Of a DNA stretch of 64,000 nt, positions 35,690 to 46,397 are shown in pieces. Source of the stretch: Burkholderia pyrrocinia (GTDB lineage: Bacteria > Pseudomonadota > Gammaproteobacteria > Burkholderiales > Burkholderiaceae); assembly GCF_003330765.1 (NCBI RefSeq), contig NZ_CP024903.1:1054001-1118000 (forward strand), read 5' to 3'. Position 1 is the first letter of the stretch; each line of letters begins with the position of its first letter. The notes under the pieces were generated by a model, which made no database searches, was not told the DNA's origin, and saw nothing but the letters and a program-made list of their open reading frames with translations. The translations under genes were made by a program, and so were the position numbers.

Positions 35690-35728
35690 CTCTTTGCCTT
35701 CCAAAAATAGCGTGCCGGGTAGGGATGC

Positions 35729-36559
35729 TCAATCGACCTTCGGATCTTCGAAGTGTCCGTCGGCTGCGAACTGGCCGCCTTGAAAACGGACTGCCGGATG
35801 GCGCGGATCGGGCGCGCCCGTGTTCGCGTAGACCTCGGCGCGATAGACGTCAGCAGTGTCCTTCGGGCGATAGCCGAGGTAGGCGGCCTGCGTGTTGTCC
35901 CAGAAGTTGGCGCTGTTGTTCGAGTTACCGTACACGATCATATGGCCGACACTCGGCGTCATCAGCGACTGGATGCACAGATGCGAAAAATCATCATATG
36001 AAAGCCAGGTGGCCAGCATGCGGCGGTCGACGGGCTTGGGGAAGCACGAACCGATCCGCAGGCAGACGGATTCGATGCCGAACTTGTCGAAGTAATAGCG
36101 CGACAGATTCTCGACGAACGTCTTGCTGACGCCGTACAGGCTGTCGGGGCGCTGCGGGGCGTTCGAGTCGATCGTCTGGGTGCATTCGTAGAAGCCGATC
36201 GCATGCACGGAGCTCGCGTAGATGACGCGCTTTACGCCAGCCTGGCGAGCGCCTTCGTAGATGTTGTAGCTACCGACGATGTTCGAGTCGAGAATGACCT
36301 GGAACGTGTTCTCGCGCGGTGCGCCACCCATGTGGATGACCATGTCGACGCCTTTCAGCATCTCGAATACCGCGTCGCGATCGGCGAGGTCGCAAATGAA
36401 GTGCTGTTCGTTTTCCCGCACTTCGCCGAGCGACTGGCGACCGTTCAGGCTGAGCGTCTCGGCATAGGGGCGCAGCGATTCACGCAGGACGGAGCCCAGC
36501 GCACCGCCGGCGCCCGTGATCAGGATGTTTTTGAACGGCGGTTTGGTGATGTCAGTCAT
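35729..36559 (-). CDS. NAD-dependent epimerase/uronate-dehydrogenase-like protein (hyu operon)
   Basis: Extended short-chain dehydrogenase of 276 residues. It has the NAD loop GAGGALGSVL at about 16-25, DLADRD near 57, IHMGG near 75, catalytic Ser in YASSVHA (near 117), and YGVSK (about 140-144). The size and blocks resemble uronate dehydrogenases and small sugar-acid dehydrogenases, which oxidise the anomeric carbon of a sugar acid. It is the third gene of the hyu operon, 11 bases after hyuB. Its presence suggests the pathway substrate carries a sugar-like or polyol moiety. Confidence 0.85.
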   Translation of the reverse strand: MTDITKPPFKNILITGAGGALGSVLRESLRPYAETLSLNGRQSLGEVRENEQHFICDLADRDAVFEMLKGVDMVIHMGGAPRENTFQVILDSNIVGSYNIYEGARQAGVKRVIYASSVHAIGFYECTQTIDSNAPQRPDSLYGVSKTFVENLSRYYFDKFGIESVCLRIGSCFPKPVDRRMLATWLSYDDFSHLCIQSLMTPSVGHMIVYGNSNNSANFWDNTQAAYLGYRPKDTADVYRAEVYANTGAPDPRHPAVRFQGGQFAADGHFEDPKVD

Positions 36560-36570
36560 GGGGATGCTCC

Positions 36571-38253
36571 TTATTGGTTGACCGACGCATTCAGCGCGTC
36601 GAGCGTGAGGCCGTAGTCGTCGCGCAGTTGCGCTTCGGAGATGTATTCGTTGCGGATATCGCGCAGCAGTTCTTCCTTGCTGCGTTGTTCCGGCGAACCG
36701 ACGCCACCGCCACCGGGCAGCGACAGGACGACGCGCTGATACTCGCCGACCGCCTGCGTGCCTTTCCCCTTCATCTTCGTACCGTCGGACAGCTCAACCC
36801 GTCCGGCTGCGCCGGGCTTGCCGCCGGCGTGGCCGCGTGCGGGATGGTCGATGCGGTCGAACATCGCGTTGAAGCGGAATTGATAGCCGGCCCGCGGCCC
36901 GATCTCGACGATCTGGCCGAGACCGCCGCGGTGCTTGCCTGCGCCACCCGAGCCGGAACGCATTTCCTTGCGCCACACGACGATCGGTCCGACCTGTTCG
37001 GTCGCCTCCACCGACATCGCATGAACACCGCTCGGAAATGCCGTCGCCGACAGACCATCGAGCTCGGCGCGCGCACCGGTACCGCCGCTGTTGAACATCA
37101 GGATCTCGGCGCCCTTGAGCCCCGAGCCCTCGCGAACCGGCCGGGCGCTCACGTGCAGATTCCACAGTGCGCCAGCACCTTCGGTCGGGACGCGATTCGG
37201 CAGGATCTTGTCGAGTGCGCCCAGGACCAGATCCGGAACGAAATGTCCAAGCACGTGCCGAACGGCGACAGGGCTCGGGCGCTGCGCGTTCAGGATGCAG
37301 CCCGCTGGCGCCTGTACGCGAAACGGCTCGAGCGAAGCCGCGTTGTTGGGCACTTCGGGGGCAATGATGCATTTCAGCCCGTAGCACGCGTACGCCTTCG
37401 CGTACAGCAACGGGACATTGATCCCGAACGGGCTCGCTGGCGACGTTCCGGCGAAGTCGGCCAGCAGGTGGTCGTCGGCGACCGTCAACGTGACGTTCAG
37501 CTTGACCGGCGAGTCGTAGCCGTCGAGCGTCATTTCGTTGACTTGCGTGCCCTTCGGTAGCGCGGCGATTCGTTCGAGAGTCGCTTCGCGGCTGCGAGCG
37601 AGAATGAATTCGCCAATGCCCTCGACATCCTTGAGGTCGAATTCCCGCAGCATCTCCAGCAGGCGCTTGTGGCCCGTCTCGTTGCACGACGCGAGCGCGT
37701 AGAGATCGCCGACGACCTTGTCCGCTTCGCGAACGTTGTTGCGCAGGATGTTGATGAGATCGCGATTGACTTCGCCGCGCTCGATCAGCTTCATGATCGG
37801 GACGAAGAGACCTTCCTCGTAGACTTCTCGCGAATCCGGGCCGAACCCGCGTCCGCCGATGTCCACCACGTGTGCGGTGCTCGCGAAGTAGCCAATCAAT
37901 TCGCCATCGAGAAACGACGGGGACACGACCGTGAAGTCGTGCAGGTGGCCCGTTCCCCGCCAGGGGTCGTTGGTCAGGTAGACGTCGCCTTCGTACATCC
38001 GGTCGACGCCGATCTCGTTCATGAAGTGCTCGACGGCTTCCGCCATCGTATTGACGTGACCCGGCGTGCCGGTGACCGCCTGTGCGAGCATGCGTCCGCG
38101 CTTGTCGAAGATACCGGCGGACAGGTCGCCCGCTTCGCGCACACTGGTGCTGAACGCGGTGCGGATCAATGCCATCGCCTGTTCCTCGACGACGGAGATC
38201 AGGCGGTTCCACATGACCTGCATGTGGATGGTGTCGATATTGTTGAGAGGCAT
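36571..38253 (-). CDS. hyuB: HyuB-type hydantoinase/oxoprolinase B subunit
   Basis: Subunit B of an ATP-dependent cyclic-amide hydrolase or related carboxylase, 560 residues. It has the family blocks LTNDPWRGTGHLHDFTVVSP (about 90-109), the ERGEVN-DLI region near 155, and a glycine-rich LSLPGGGGVGSP segment near 515. Members include N-methylhydantoinase, 5-oxoprolinase-like enzymes and acetophenone carboxylase. An AGGAG precedes the ATG, which lies 2 bases after the hyuA stop, so the two subunits are coupled. Which reaction this branch performs cannot be told from motifs alone. Confidence 0.93.
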   Translation of the reverse strand: MPLNNIDTIHMQVMWNRLISVVEEQAMALIRTAFSTSVREAGDLSAGIFDKRGRMLAQAVTGTPGHVNTMAEAVEHFMNEIGVDRMYEGDVYLTNDPWRGTGHLHDFTVVSPSFLDGELIGYFASTAHVVDIGGRGFGPDSREVYEEGLFVPIMKLIERGEVNRDLINILRNNVREADKVVGDLYALASCNETGHKRLLEMLREFDLKDVEGIGEFILARSREATLERIAALPKGTQVNEMTLDGYDSPVKLNVTLTVADDHLLADFAGTSPASPFGINVPLLYAKAYACYGLKCIIAPEVPNNAASLEPFRVQAPAGCILNAQRPSPVAVRHVLGHFVPDLVLGALDKILPNRVPTEGAGALWNLHVSARPVREGSGLKGAEILMFNSGGTGARAELDGLSATAFPSGVHAMSVEATEQVGPIVVWRKEMRSGSGGAGKHRGGLGQIVEIGPRAGYQFRFNAMFDRIDHPARGHAGGKPGAAGRVELSDGTKMKGKGTQAVGEYQRVVLSLPGGGGVGSPEQRSKEELLRDIRNEYISEAQLRDDYGLTLDALNASVNQ

Positions 38254-38255
38254 GA

Positions 38256-40367
38256 TTACTCCTGATTCGCGGTAGCAGCGGTCAATGCTTTGGACGTCAC
38301 GAGCAGGCAACCGTCGGGCTGTACGGTGGCGTTGAACGAGGACGTGACGAGGGTCGAGGTCTCGGGCTCGACGATGATGGCCGGTCCGACGACGGTTTCG
38401 CCCACGCCCAGCGTGCCGCGCTCGACGATGGCTGCTTCGACGAAGCGATGCAGTGCCGCATCGAAGATCTTGCGGGTCTTCGATGCGCTGACCGGGTCGA
38501 GGCCATCGACCCATTGCAGGCGTTCCACCGGCGGGAGGGGCGAGCTTGCCTTGACCGCCCAACTCACGATCTCGATATCCAGCCCGTCAATCGGTCGACC
38601 GAAGAACTGGGTATAGGCCTTCGTGAACAGTTCTGAGAAGGCGGCGCGATCCTCTGCGCCGAACCGGCGATAGGGAATCGCGATGGGGATTTCCCATCCC
38701 TGACCGACGTACCGCATGAATGCTTTCACCTCGACCACGGGCTCGACATCGCCCGATCCCTGGCGCGCAAAATGGTCTGCCTCGGTGCCGAGTTGCTCGA
38801 CGATCTCGTTGAGTACGTTCGCGTCGAAATCATTGAAGCGCATGCTGACGCTGCGGACGCTTTCATAGCCGAACGGAGCACGCAGGAAACCGATCGCCGA
38901 ACCCACGCCGGCGCCGGGCGGCACGATGAACTTCCTGATGCCGCTTTTCTCGCACAGCCGTGCCGCATGCAACGGGCCGGCTCCGCCAAACGTGATCATC
39001 GTGTAATCGCCGATGTCCTTGCCGCTCTCGACTGCGTGCACGCGGGCAGCATTGCTCATGTTCTCGTCGACGACTTCCGCGACACCGTAGGCCGCTTCTT
39101 CCGGGTTGAGCGACAGTGCGGTGCCAACGTCGCCGAGCATGGCGCGGGACGCGTCGTCGGTCGACAAGGGAATGGAGCCGCCGGCGAAGTTGTTCGGGTC
39201 GAGGCGGCCGAGCAGAAGGTCGGCGTCCGTCACGGTCGGCTGCATGCCGCCGCGCTGGTAACACGCGGGGCCCGGTTCCGACGCGGCGCTGTGGGGGCCG
39301 ACACGGATCTGTCGCATCACGTCGAGCGATGCGATGGAGCCGCCGCCCGCACCGATTTCGACCATCTCGACGACCGGGATCGAAATCGGCATGCCGCTGC
39401 CTTTCTTGAAGCGATAGGTGCGCGCGACTTCGAACGTGTTGGCGGTCTTGGGCGTGAAATCGTCGATCAGGCAGATCTTGGCCGTCGTGCCACCCATGTC
39501 GAACGACAGGACGGTGTCCAGGCTGTATCGCGCGGCGATGTGTGCAGCGAAGATTGCACCGCCAGCCGGCCCCGATTCGACGAGGCGCACCGGGAATTCC
39601 GATGCGCTTTCGACCGACACGATACCGCCGCCGGAGTGGATGATGAAGATGGGGCACACGGCGCCGGCCGCACGGACCTGGTCGAGCAGACGGTCCAGAT
39701 ACGACTTCATGATCGGGCGGACATAGGCGTTCGCGCAGACCGTATTGAAGCGCTCGAACTCGCGGATCTGCGGCGAGACTTCACTCGAAATCGAAACCGA
39801 TACATGCGGCAGTCGCTTCTCGATTGCGTCGCGCATCATGCGTTCGTGCACACCGTTGACGTATGCGTGAATGAAGCCGATCGCGACGCTCTCGTATCCG
39901 CCTTGCTCGATGCGATCCACGACGCGATCGATTTGTGCTTCTGTCGGGGCGAGCAGAACGCCGCCTTGTGCATCGACGCGCTCGCTCAGCGTGAAGCGGT
40001 CACAGCGCTCGATAAGCGGTGGCGGAAGCTTGATGTTCAGATCGTATTGCTCGAACCGGTTTTCGGTCCGCATCTCGATGGTGTCGCGGAATCCTTCCGT
40101 CGTGATGAAGGCCGTTTTTGCACCTCGTCGCTCGATGAGGGCGTTCGTGGCGAGCGTCGTCCCGTGAATGATGACGCCGATGTCCTTCAGCTCGATGCCA
40201 GCCTTGCTTGCGACGATGCTGACGCCTTTGATGATCGCGCGCTCGGGCGCTGTGTAGTCCGTAAGGACCTTGGTGGAAAAGAGCTTCCCGCCGAGCTCGA
40301 GCGCAACATCGGTAAAGGTCCCGCCGATATCAACACCGACTCGCGCCTTGTCGTGACTGGCCACCAT
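38256..40367 (-). CDS. hyuA: HyuA-type hydantoinase/oxoprolinase A subunit
   Basis: ATP-binding subunit A of the same enzyme, 703 residues. The ASKHA-type ATPase blocks are present: VGVDIGGTFTDVAL (about 10-23), IIHGTTLATNALIERRG (about 65-80), SFDMGGTTAKICLID (near 283-297) and GAGGGSIA (near 335). ATP hydrolysis usually activates the amide oxygen for ring opening by the A/B complex. AGGAGAG lies just upstream of the ATG. It is the first gene of the six-gene operon, divergent from livH across a 535-base regulatory region. Confidence 0.93.
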   Translation of the reverse strand: MVASHDKARVGVDIGGTFTDVALELGGKLFSTKVLTDYTAPERAIIKGVSIVASKAGIELKDIGVIIHGTTLATNALIERRGAKTAFITTEGFRDTIEMRTENRFEQYDLNIKLPPPLIERCDRFTLSERVDAQGGVLLAPTEAQIDRVVDRIEQGGYESVAIGFIHAYVNGVHERMMRDAIEKRLPHVSVSISSEVSPQIREFERFNTVCANAYVRPIMKSYLDRLLDQVRAAGAVCPIFIIHSGGGIVSVESASEFPVRLVESGPAGGAIFAAHIAARYSLDTVLSFDMGGTTAKICLIDDFTPKTANTFEVARTYRFKKGSGMPISIPVVEMVEIGAGGGSIASLDVMRQIRVGPHSAASEPGPACYQRGGMQPTVTDADLLLGRLDPNNFAGGSIPLSTDDASRAMLGDVGTALSLNPEEAAYGVAEVVDENMSNAARVHAVESGKDIGDYTMITFGGAGPLHAARLCEKSGIRKFIVPPGAGVGSAIGFLRAPFGYESVRSVSMRFNDFDANVLNEIVEQLGTEADHFARQGSGDVEPVVEVKAFMRYVGQGWEIPIAIPYRRFGAEDRAAFSELFTKAYTQFFGRPIDGLDIEIVSWAVKASSPLPPVERLQWVDGLDPVSASKTRKIFDAALHRFVEAAIVERGTLGVGETVVGPAIIVEPETSTLVTSSFNATVQPDGCLLVTSKALTAATANQE

Positions 40368-40902
40368 GACTCTCCTGTTTAAACCCATTCATGCGCCTGA
40401 CGTCTGCCAGGCAGATTCGCAAATTACGAACACCGGATTGTGGTGAGCAGTGGAGGCTGCCCATCGCGATCCTTGCCGACCCGGCACACCGGTCTCCGAC
40501 GAGTGCTGAGTTGCTGTTTTTGCTCGTTGACATATGATGAGTGACGTCTTACATTGATGTCAACATAGATAAATTAATTTTCGCCTCCGGATCCCCGTTT
40601 CGCTCTCCATTTTTATAGTAACGTACTGTTTTATAAGTATTTATTTTGGGTGTGGCGTCGTGAGTGGTAAGCCGCGTCAACCCTGTTCGCAACTATACGC
40701 GACACGTAAAATTTGCAAAAACTATTTTTTTCGGAGATTTTTGAGGGCGACGAAGAAGCGTCGCGGCCGGGGAGCGGGAAGGGAGAGGTGGCCCTGTTGG
40801 AATGCTTCCCTGAAGGGGCCTGTCTTGCGTCGTTGTGTCAGCGATTGGCGCTGGCGGGTTCGTTCAATTTGGCCCCGTTAAAAGGGGCGCTATGGAGCGT
40901 CG
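40368..40902. promoter_or_regulatory. Divergent hyuA/livH control region
   Basis: About 535 bases with no gene. It contains an 8+8 inverted repeat (GTTGACAT at 40526-40533 and ATGTCAAC at 40557-40564) that includes the shared TGACATATGA (40528-40537) and TGACGTCTTAC motifs, an A/T-rich promoter-like stretch (about 40566-40660), and a GCCCC/GGGGC hairpin just before livH. It is the only convincing place to control both halves of the pathway. Confidence 0.6.
40526..40564. promoter_or_regulatory. Inverted-repeat operator in hyuA/livH divergent region
   Basis: GTTGACAT and ATGTCAAC separated by 23 bases, enclosing TGACATATGA and TGACGTCTTAC. The two inner motifs also occur together upstream of the solute-binding protein gene at 29144-29161. 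Likely bound by the GntR regulator of the block. Confidence 0.5.
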
Positions 40903-41853
40903 GTGGATATTTTCATTCAGCAGGTTCTCAACGGGCTGGTGCTCGGCAGTGTCTACGCCATCATCGCGTTGGGTTACACGATGGTGTACGGCATTCTCGG
41001 CATCATCAACTTCGCGCACGGCGACGTGCTGATGATCGGCGCGATGGTCGCCCTGTCGGCCATTACCGTGCTGCAGAACCATTTCCCCGGACTCGGCAAC
41101 GTCGCGACGCTGACGATCGGCCTGGGTATCGCCGCGGTCGTCTGTGCGTTCGTCGGCTTCACGATCGAGCGGGTCGCGTACCGGCCGCTGCGCCGCGCGC
41201 CGCGCCTCGCGCCGCTGATCACCGCGATCGGCGTGTCGATCCTGCTGCAGACCGCCGCGATGATCATCTGGTCGCGCAACCCGCTGCCGTTCCCGCAATT
41301 GCTGCCGACCGACCCGATCAACGTGATCAAGGCGACCGACACGACGCCCGGCGCCGTGATCTCGGTGACCGAAATCGTGATCATCGCGGTGGCGTTCATC
41401 GTGATGGGCGGCCTGCTGCTGCTCGTGCACAAGACCAAGCTCGGCCGCGCGATGCGCGCGATCGCCGAAAGCCCGAATACCGCGAGCCTGATGGGTGTGA
41501 ACCCGAACTTCGTGATTTCCGCGACGTTCATGATCGGCTCCGCGCTCGCCGCGCTGGCCGGCGTGATGATCGCGTCCGAATACGGCAACGTGCACTTCTA
41601 CATGGGCTTCATCCCCGGCATGAAGGCGTTCACGGCAGCGGTGCTGGGCGGGATCGGCAACCTTGGCGGCGCAATGGTCGGCGGCGTGCTGCTCGGCCTG
41701 ATCGAGCAGCTCGGTGCCGGCTACATCGGCAACCTCACGGGCGGCGTATTCGGCAGTAACTACCAGGACGTGTTCGCCTTCATCGTGCTGATCATCGTGC
41801 TGGTGTTCCGTCCGTCGGGCCTGCTGGGCGAACGTGTCGCGGATCGCGCGTAA
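40903..41853 (+). CDS. livH: Branched-chain-type ABC permease LivH
   Basis: Inner-membrane permease of 316 residues with about 8 helices and the LivH signature at the N-terminus (GLVLGSVYAIIALGYTMVYG, then GIINFAHGD near 37-45), which is highly conserved. The start is a GTG with GGAG upstream. First gene of livHMGF, which has no binding-protein gene inside it; the LivJ-like protein at the left of the block is the candidate. Codon use is strongly G/C-ending, unlike the hyu operon, which suggests the transporter was recruited from elsewhere in the genome. Confidence 0.94.
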   Translation: MDIFIQQVLNGLVLGSVYAIIALGYTMVYGILGIINFAHGDVLMIGAMVALSAITVLQNHFPGLGNVATLTIGLGIAAVVCAFVGFTIERVAYRPLRRAPRLAPLITAIGVSILLQTAAMIIWSRNPLPFPQLLPTDPINVIKATDTTPGAVISVTEIVIIAVAFIVMGGLLLLVHKTKLGRAMRAIAESPNTASLMGVNPNFVISATFMIGSALAALAGVMIASEYGNVHFYMGFIPGMKAFTAAVLGGIGNLGGAMVGGVLLGLIEQLGAGYIGNLTGGVFGSNYQDVFAFIVLIIVLVFRPSGLLGERVADRA

Positions 41854-41871
41854 CGGAAGGGAGCAAACAAC

Positions 41872-43041
41872 ATGACATCCATTCAACCGATCGAATCCTC
41901 GACGTCGCTCGTCGAAGAGCGCAACACCGCGAAGACCGTCATCATCGGCATCCTGACCGCGGCCTTCGTGATCGCGGCACCGATCATCATCGGCTCGGCC
42001 GGCGGCAACTACTGGGTCCGCGTGCTCGACTTCGCGATGCTGTACGTGATGCTCGCGCTGGGCCTGAACGTGGTGGTCGGCTTTGCCGGCCTGCTCGACC
42101 TCGGCTACATCGCGTTCTACGCGGTGGGCGCGTACACGGCGGCGTTGTTGAGCTCGCCGCACCTGACCTCGCAGTTCGAGTGGATCGCGAACCTCGCGCC
42201 CGGCGGCCTGCACGTGCCGATCTACTTCATCGTGCCGATCGCGATGGCGGTCGCGGCCACCTTCGGCGTGCTGCTCGGTGCGCCGACGCTGCGCCTGCGC
42301 GGCGATTACCTGGCGATCGTGACGCTCGGCTTCGGTGAAATCGTCCGGATCTTCATGAACAACCTCGACCGTCCGGTGAACATCACCAACGGCCCGAAGG
42401 GGATCACCGGCATCGATCCGGTGCACGTCGGCGATTTCAGTCTCGCGCAGACGCACTCGCTGTTCGGCATCCAGTTGCCGTCGGTCTACCTGTACTACTA
42501 CCTGTTCGTGCTGTGCTCGCTGCTGGTGATCTGGGTGTGTACGCGCCTGCAGCACTCGCGTATCGGCCGCGCATGGGCGGCAATCCGCGAGGACGAGATC
42601 GCGGCGAAGGCGATGGGCATCAATACGCGTAACGTGAAGCTGCTCGCGTTCGCGATGGGCGCGTCGTTCGGCGGCCTGTCGGGCGCGATGTTCGGCTCGT
42701 TCCAGGGCTTCGTGTCGCCCGAATCGTTCACGTTCTGGGAATCGATCGTGGTGCTCGCGTGCGTGGTGCTCGGCGGCATGGGCCACATCCCCGGCGTGAT
42801 CCTCGGCGCGGTGCTGCTCGCGATCTTCCCGGAATTCCTGCGCTCGACGATGAGCCCGCTGCAGCATGCGTTGTTCGGTCATGACATCGTCGATACGGAA
42901 GTGATCCGTCAGGCGCTGTACGGCCTCGCGATGGTGGTCATCATGCTGTACCGCTCGGAAGGCCTGTGGCCCGCGCCGAAGCATGAGGACAGGATCGCGA
43001 AACTGGCGAAGCGCGCCAGCAAGAAGCCGGTGCGCGCTTAA
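41872..43041 (+). CDS. livM: Branched-chain-type ABC permease LivM
   Basis: Second permease of 389 residues with about 10 helices. It has the LivM block ALGLNVVVGFAGLLDLGYIAFYAVGAY near residues 60-85 and RGDYLAIVTLGFGEIVR near 145, plus ALREDEIAAKAMGIN-type coupling sequence (IREDEIAAKAMGIN). It pairs with LivH to form the channel. It begins 18 bases after livH with a GGAAGGGAG ribosome-binding site. Confidence 0.94.
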   Translation: MTSIQPIESSTSLVEERNTAKTVIIGILTAAFVIAAPIIIGSAGGNYWVRVLDFAMLYVMLALGLNVVVGFAGLLDLGYIAFYAVGAYTAALLSSPHLTSQFEWIANLAPGGLHVPIYFIVPIAMAVAATFGVLLGAPTLRLRGDYLAIVTLGFGEIVRIFMNNLDRPVNITNGPKGITGIDPVHVGDFSLAQTHSLFGIQLPSVYLYYYLFVLCSLLVIWVCTRLQHSRIGRAWAAIREDEIAAKAMGINTRNVKLLAFAMGASFGGLSGAMFGSFQGFVSPESFTFWESIVVLACVVLGGMGHIPGVILGAVLLAIFPEFLRSTMSPLQHALFGHDIVDTEVIRQALYGLAMVVIMLYRSEGLWPAPKHEDRIAKLAKRASKKPVRA

Positions 43042-43065
43042 CCTACGGACACAGGGGATATACAC

Positions 43066-43841
43066 ATGAGCGACAAGCAAATCCGACTGTCCGTGCAGGG
43101 CGTGAACAAACGCTTCGGCGGGCTGCAGGCATTGTCCGACGTCGGCCTGCAGATCAAGGAAGGCGAGATCTACGGGCTGATCGGCCCGAACGGCGCCGGC
43201 AAGACGACGTTCTTCAACGTGATCACGGGCCTCTACACGCCGGACTCCGGCGACTTCAAGCTGGACGGCCAGAACTACACGCCGACGGCCGTGCACCAGG
43301 TCGCGAAGGCCGGCATCGCGCGCACGTTCCAGAACATCCGCCTGTTCGGCGGGATGACGGCACTCGAGAACGTGATGGTGGGCCGCCACGTGCGCACCAA
43401 GCATGGCCTGCTCGGCGCGGTGTTCCAGACGCCGGCCGAACGCAAGGAAGAGCGCGAGATCAAGGAACGCGCGATCGAGCTGCTCGAATACGTCGGCGTG
43501 CTGCAGTACGCGGACTACACGTCGCGCAACCTGTCGTACGGCCACCAGCGCCGGCTGGAAATCGCGCGCGCGCTGGCCACCGACCCGAAGCTGCTCGCGC
43601 TCGACGAGCCGGCGGCCGGGATGAACGCGACCGAGAAGGTCGAACTCACGCGCCTGCTCGACAAGATCCGCTCGGACGGCCGCACGATCCTGCTGATCGA
43701 GCACGACGTGAAGCTGGTGATGCACTTGTGCAACCGGATGACGGTGCTCGATTACGGCAAGGTGATCGCCGAGGGTCTGCCGCAGGACGTGCAGAAGAAT
43801 CCGAAGGTGATTGAGGCATATCTCGGCGCAGGGGTGCACTG

Positions 43842-43842
<1 letters not shown>
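43066..43842 (+). CDS. livG: Branched-chain-type ABC ATPase LivG
   Basis: ABC ATPase of 258 residues: Walker A GPNGAGKTT (about 44-52), LivG block RTFQNIRLFGGMTALENVM (near 88), signature LSYGHQRRLEIARAL and Walker B LALDEPAAGM near 180. It powers the LivHM channel together with LivF. Its TGA overlaps the livF ATG (TGATG), indicating coupled translation. Confidence 0.95.
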
Positions 43843-44555
<713 letters not shown>

Positions 44556-44585
44556 TCGATTTCAGTTTTACGTAAGGAAACAGAG

Positions 44586-45335
44586 ATGAAGATTTTGGTG
44601 CCAGTGAAAAGAGTGGTCGATTACAACGTGAAGGTCCGCGTGAAGTCGGATCAAACGGGTGTCGACATCGCGAACGTAAAGATGTCGATGAACCCGTTCG
44701 ACGAAATCGCCGTTGAAGAAGCCGTGCGCCTGAGGGAAGCGGGCGTGGCGACCGAAGTGATCGCCGTGTCGGTTGGCGTCACGCAGGCGCAGGAAACGCT
44801 GCGCACGGCGCTGGCGATCGGCGCGGATCGCGCGATCCTCGTCGAGTCGAACGACGGCGTCGAGCCGCTGGCCGTCGCGAAGATCCTGAAGGCGCTGGTC
44901 GACAAGGAACAGCCTTCGCTCGTGATCCTCGGCAAGCAGGCGATCGACGACGATTCGAACCAGACCGGCCAGATGCTGGCTGCGCTGGCCGGCCTGCCGC
45001 AAGCGACGTTCGCGTCGAAAGTGACGGTCGCCGACGGCAAGGCCACGGTTGCGCGCGAAGTGGACGGTGGCGCGGAAACGCTGTCGCTGACGCTGCCGGC
45101 GGTGATCACGACCGACCTGCGCCTGAACGAGCCGCGCTACGTGACGCTGCCGAACATCATGAAGGCGAAGAAGAAGCCGCTGGAAATCGTGAAGCCGGAA
45201 GACCTGGGCGTGGACGTCGCGCCGCGTCTGAAGACGCTGAAGGTGGTCGAGCCGCCGAAGCGCGCAGCCGGCGTGAAGGTGCCGGATGTGAAGACGCTGG
45301 TCGAGAAGCTGAAGACCGAAGCCAAGGTGCTGTAA
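44586..45335 (+). CDS. etfB: Electron transfer flavoprotein beta subunit
   Basis: ETF small subunit of 249 residues, binding AMP and completing the FAD site with EtfA. Conserved blocks: [20 protein letters not shown] at the start, [15 protein letters not shown] near 39-53, [17 protein letters not shown] near 119-135, and [16 protein letters not shown] near 165-180. It accepts electrons from flavoprotein dehydrogenases and passes them to ETF:quinone oxidoreductase. In this block the FOXRED1-like flavoprotein is a candidate donor. Confidence 0.95.
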   Translation: MKILVPVKRVVDYNVKVRVKSDQTGVDIANVKMSMNPFDEIAVEEAVRLREAGVATEVIAVSVGVTQAQETLRTALAIGADRAILVESNDGVEPLAVAKILKALVDKEQPSLVILGKQAIDDDSNQTGQMLAALAGLPQATFASKVTVADGKATVAREVDGGAETLSLTLPAVITTDLRLNEPRYVTLPNIMKAKKKPLEIVKPEDLGVDVAPRLKTLKVVEPPKRAAGVKVPDVKTLVEKLKTEAKVL

Positions 45336-45350
45336 AGGGAGCGGAAAGAA

Positions 45351-46283
45351 ATGACGATTCTGGTGATTGCGGAACACGACAACGCGTCGATCAAGGCCGC
45401 GACGCTGAACACGGTGGCGGCGGCAGCGAAGATCGGCGGCGACATTCACGTGCTGGTTGCGGGTCACAACGCGCAAGGCGCAGCTGATGCCGCAGCGAAG
45501 ATTGCAGGTGTTTCGAAGGTGCTGCTGGCCGATGCGCCGCAACTCGAAGCGGGCCTCGCGGAAAACGTCGAGGCGACCGCGCTGAACATCGCGAAGGACT
45601 ACTCGCACATCCTCGCGCCGGCGACGGCCTACGGCAAGAATATCGCGCCGCGCATCGCGGCGAAGCTGGATGTCGCGCAGATCTCGGACATCACGGCGGT
45701 CGATTCGGCCGACACGTTCGAGCGCCCGATCTACGCGGGCAACGCGATCGCGACGGTGCAGTCGAGCGACCCGATCAAGGTGATCACGGTGCGCGCGACG
45801 GGCTTCGATCCGGTGGCGGCCGTTGGCGGCAGCGCGGCGGTCGAGAAGATCGAAGCGGCAGCGGACGCAGGCAAGTCGCAGTTCGTGAGCCGTGAAGTGA
45901 CGAAGCTGGACCGTCCGGAACTCACCAGCGCAAGCATCATCGTGTCGGGCGGCCGCGGTCTGGGCAGCGGCGAGAACTACACGACGGTGCTGGAGCCGCT
46001 GGCCGACAAGCTGAACGCGGCACTCGGCGCGTCGCGCGCGGCGGTCGACGCCGGCTATGTACCGAACGACTACCAGGTCGGCCAGACCGGCAAGATCGTC
46101 GCGCCGCAGTTGTACATCGCGGTCGGTATTTCAGGTGCGATCCAGCATCTGGCCGGCATGAAGGATTCGAAGGTGATCGTGGCGATCAACAAGGATCCGG
46201 AAGCGCCGATCTTCAGCGTGGCCGACTATGGCCTCGTCGGCGATCTGTTTGAAGTCGTCCCTGTGTTGGTCGACACCCTTTAA
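45351..46283 (+). CDS. etfA: Electron transfer flavoprotein alpha subunit
   Basis: ETF large subunit of 310 residues carrying FAD. It has [20 protein letters not shown] at the N-terminus, the FAD-binding C-terminal block [13 protein letters not shown] (about 201-213), then [20 protein letters not shown] and [15 protein letters not shown] (near 250-285). It begins 15 bases after etfB with a GGAGCGG ribosome-binding site. Length and motifs are canonical, so the protein should be functional. Many genomes have a housekeeping pair elsewhere, so this may be a second copy. Confidence 0.95.
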   Translation: MTILVIAEHDNASIKAATLNTVAAAAKIGGDIHVLVAGHNAQGAADAAAKIAGVSKVLLADAPQLEAGLAENVEATALNIAKDYSHILAPATAYGKNIAPRIAAKLDVAQISDITAVDSADTFERPIYAGNAIATVQSSDPIKVITVRATGFDPVAAVGGSAAVEKIEAAADAGKSQFVSREVTKLDRPELTSASIIVSGGRGLGSGENYTTVLEPLADKLNAALGASRAAVDAGYVPNDYQVGQTGKIVAPQLYIAVGISGAIQHLAGMKDSKVIVAINKDPEAPIFSVADYGLVGDLFEVVPVLVDTL

Positions 46284-46302
46284 GGCAGTTATTCAATTTC
46301 TA

Positions 46303-46336
46303 GCGAATTCCAATCCTGGATGTATTCGGAATTCGC
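46303..46336. promoter_or_regulatory. GCGAATTCC inverted repeat between etfA and aldolase gene
   Basis: A perfect 9+9 inverted repeat (GCGAATTCC / GGAATTCGC) with a 16-base spacer, 20 bases after the etfA stop. No T-run follows, so it may be an operator for the aldolase gene or a processing hairpin rather than a terminator. Confidence 0.4.
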
Positions 46337-46397
46337 GCTTACCCATCGACTTCCGATTGTTACCTGCAATCGCGGTCTTTAACGGAGAGTAATTCTC

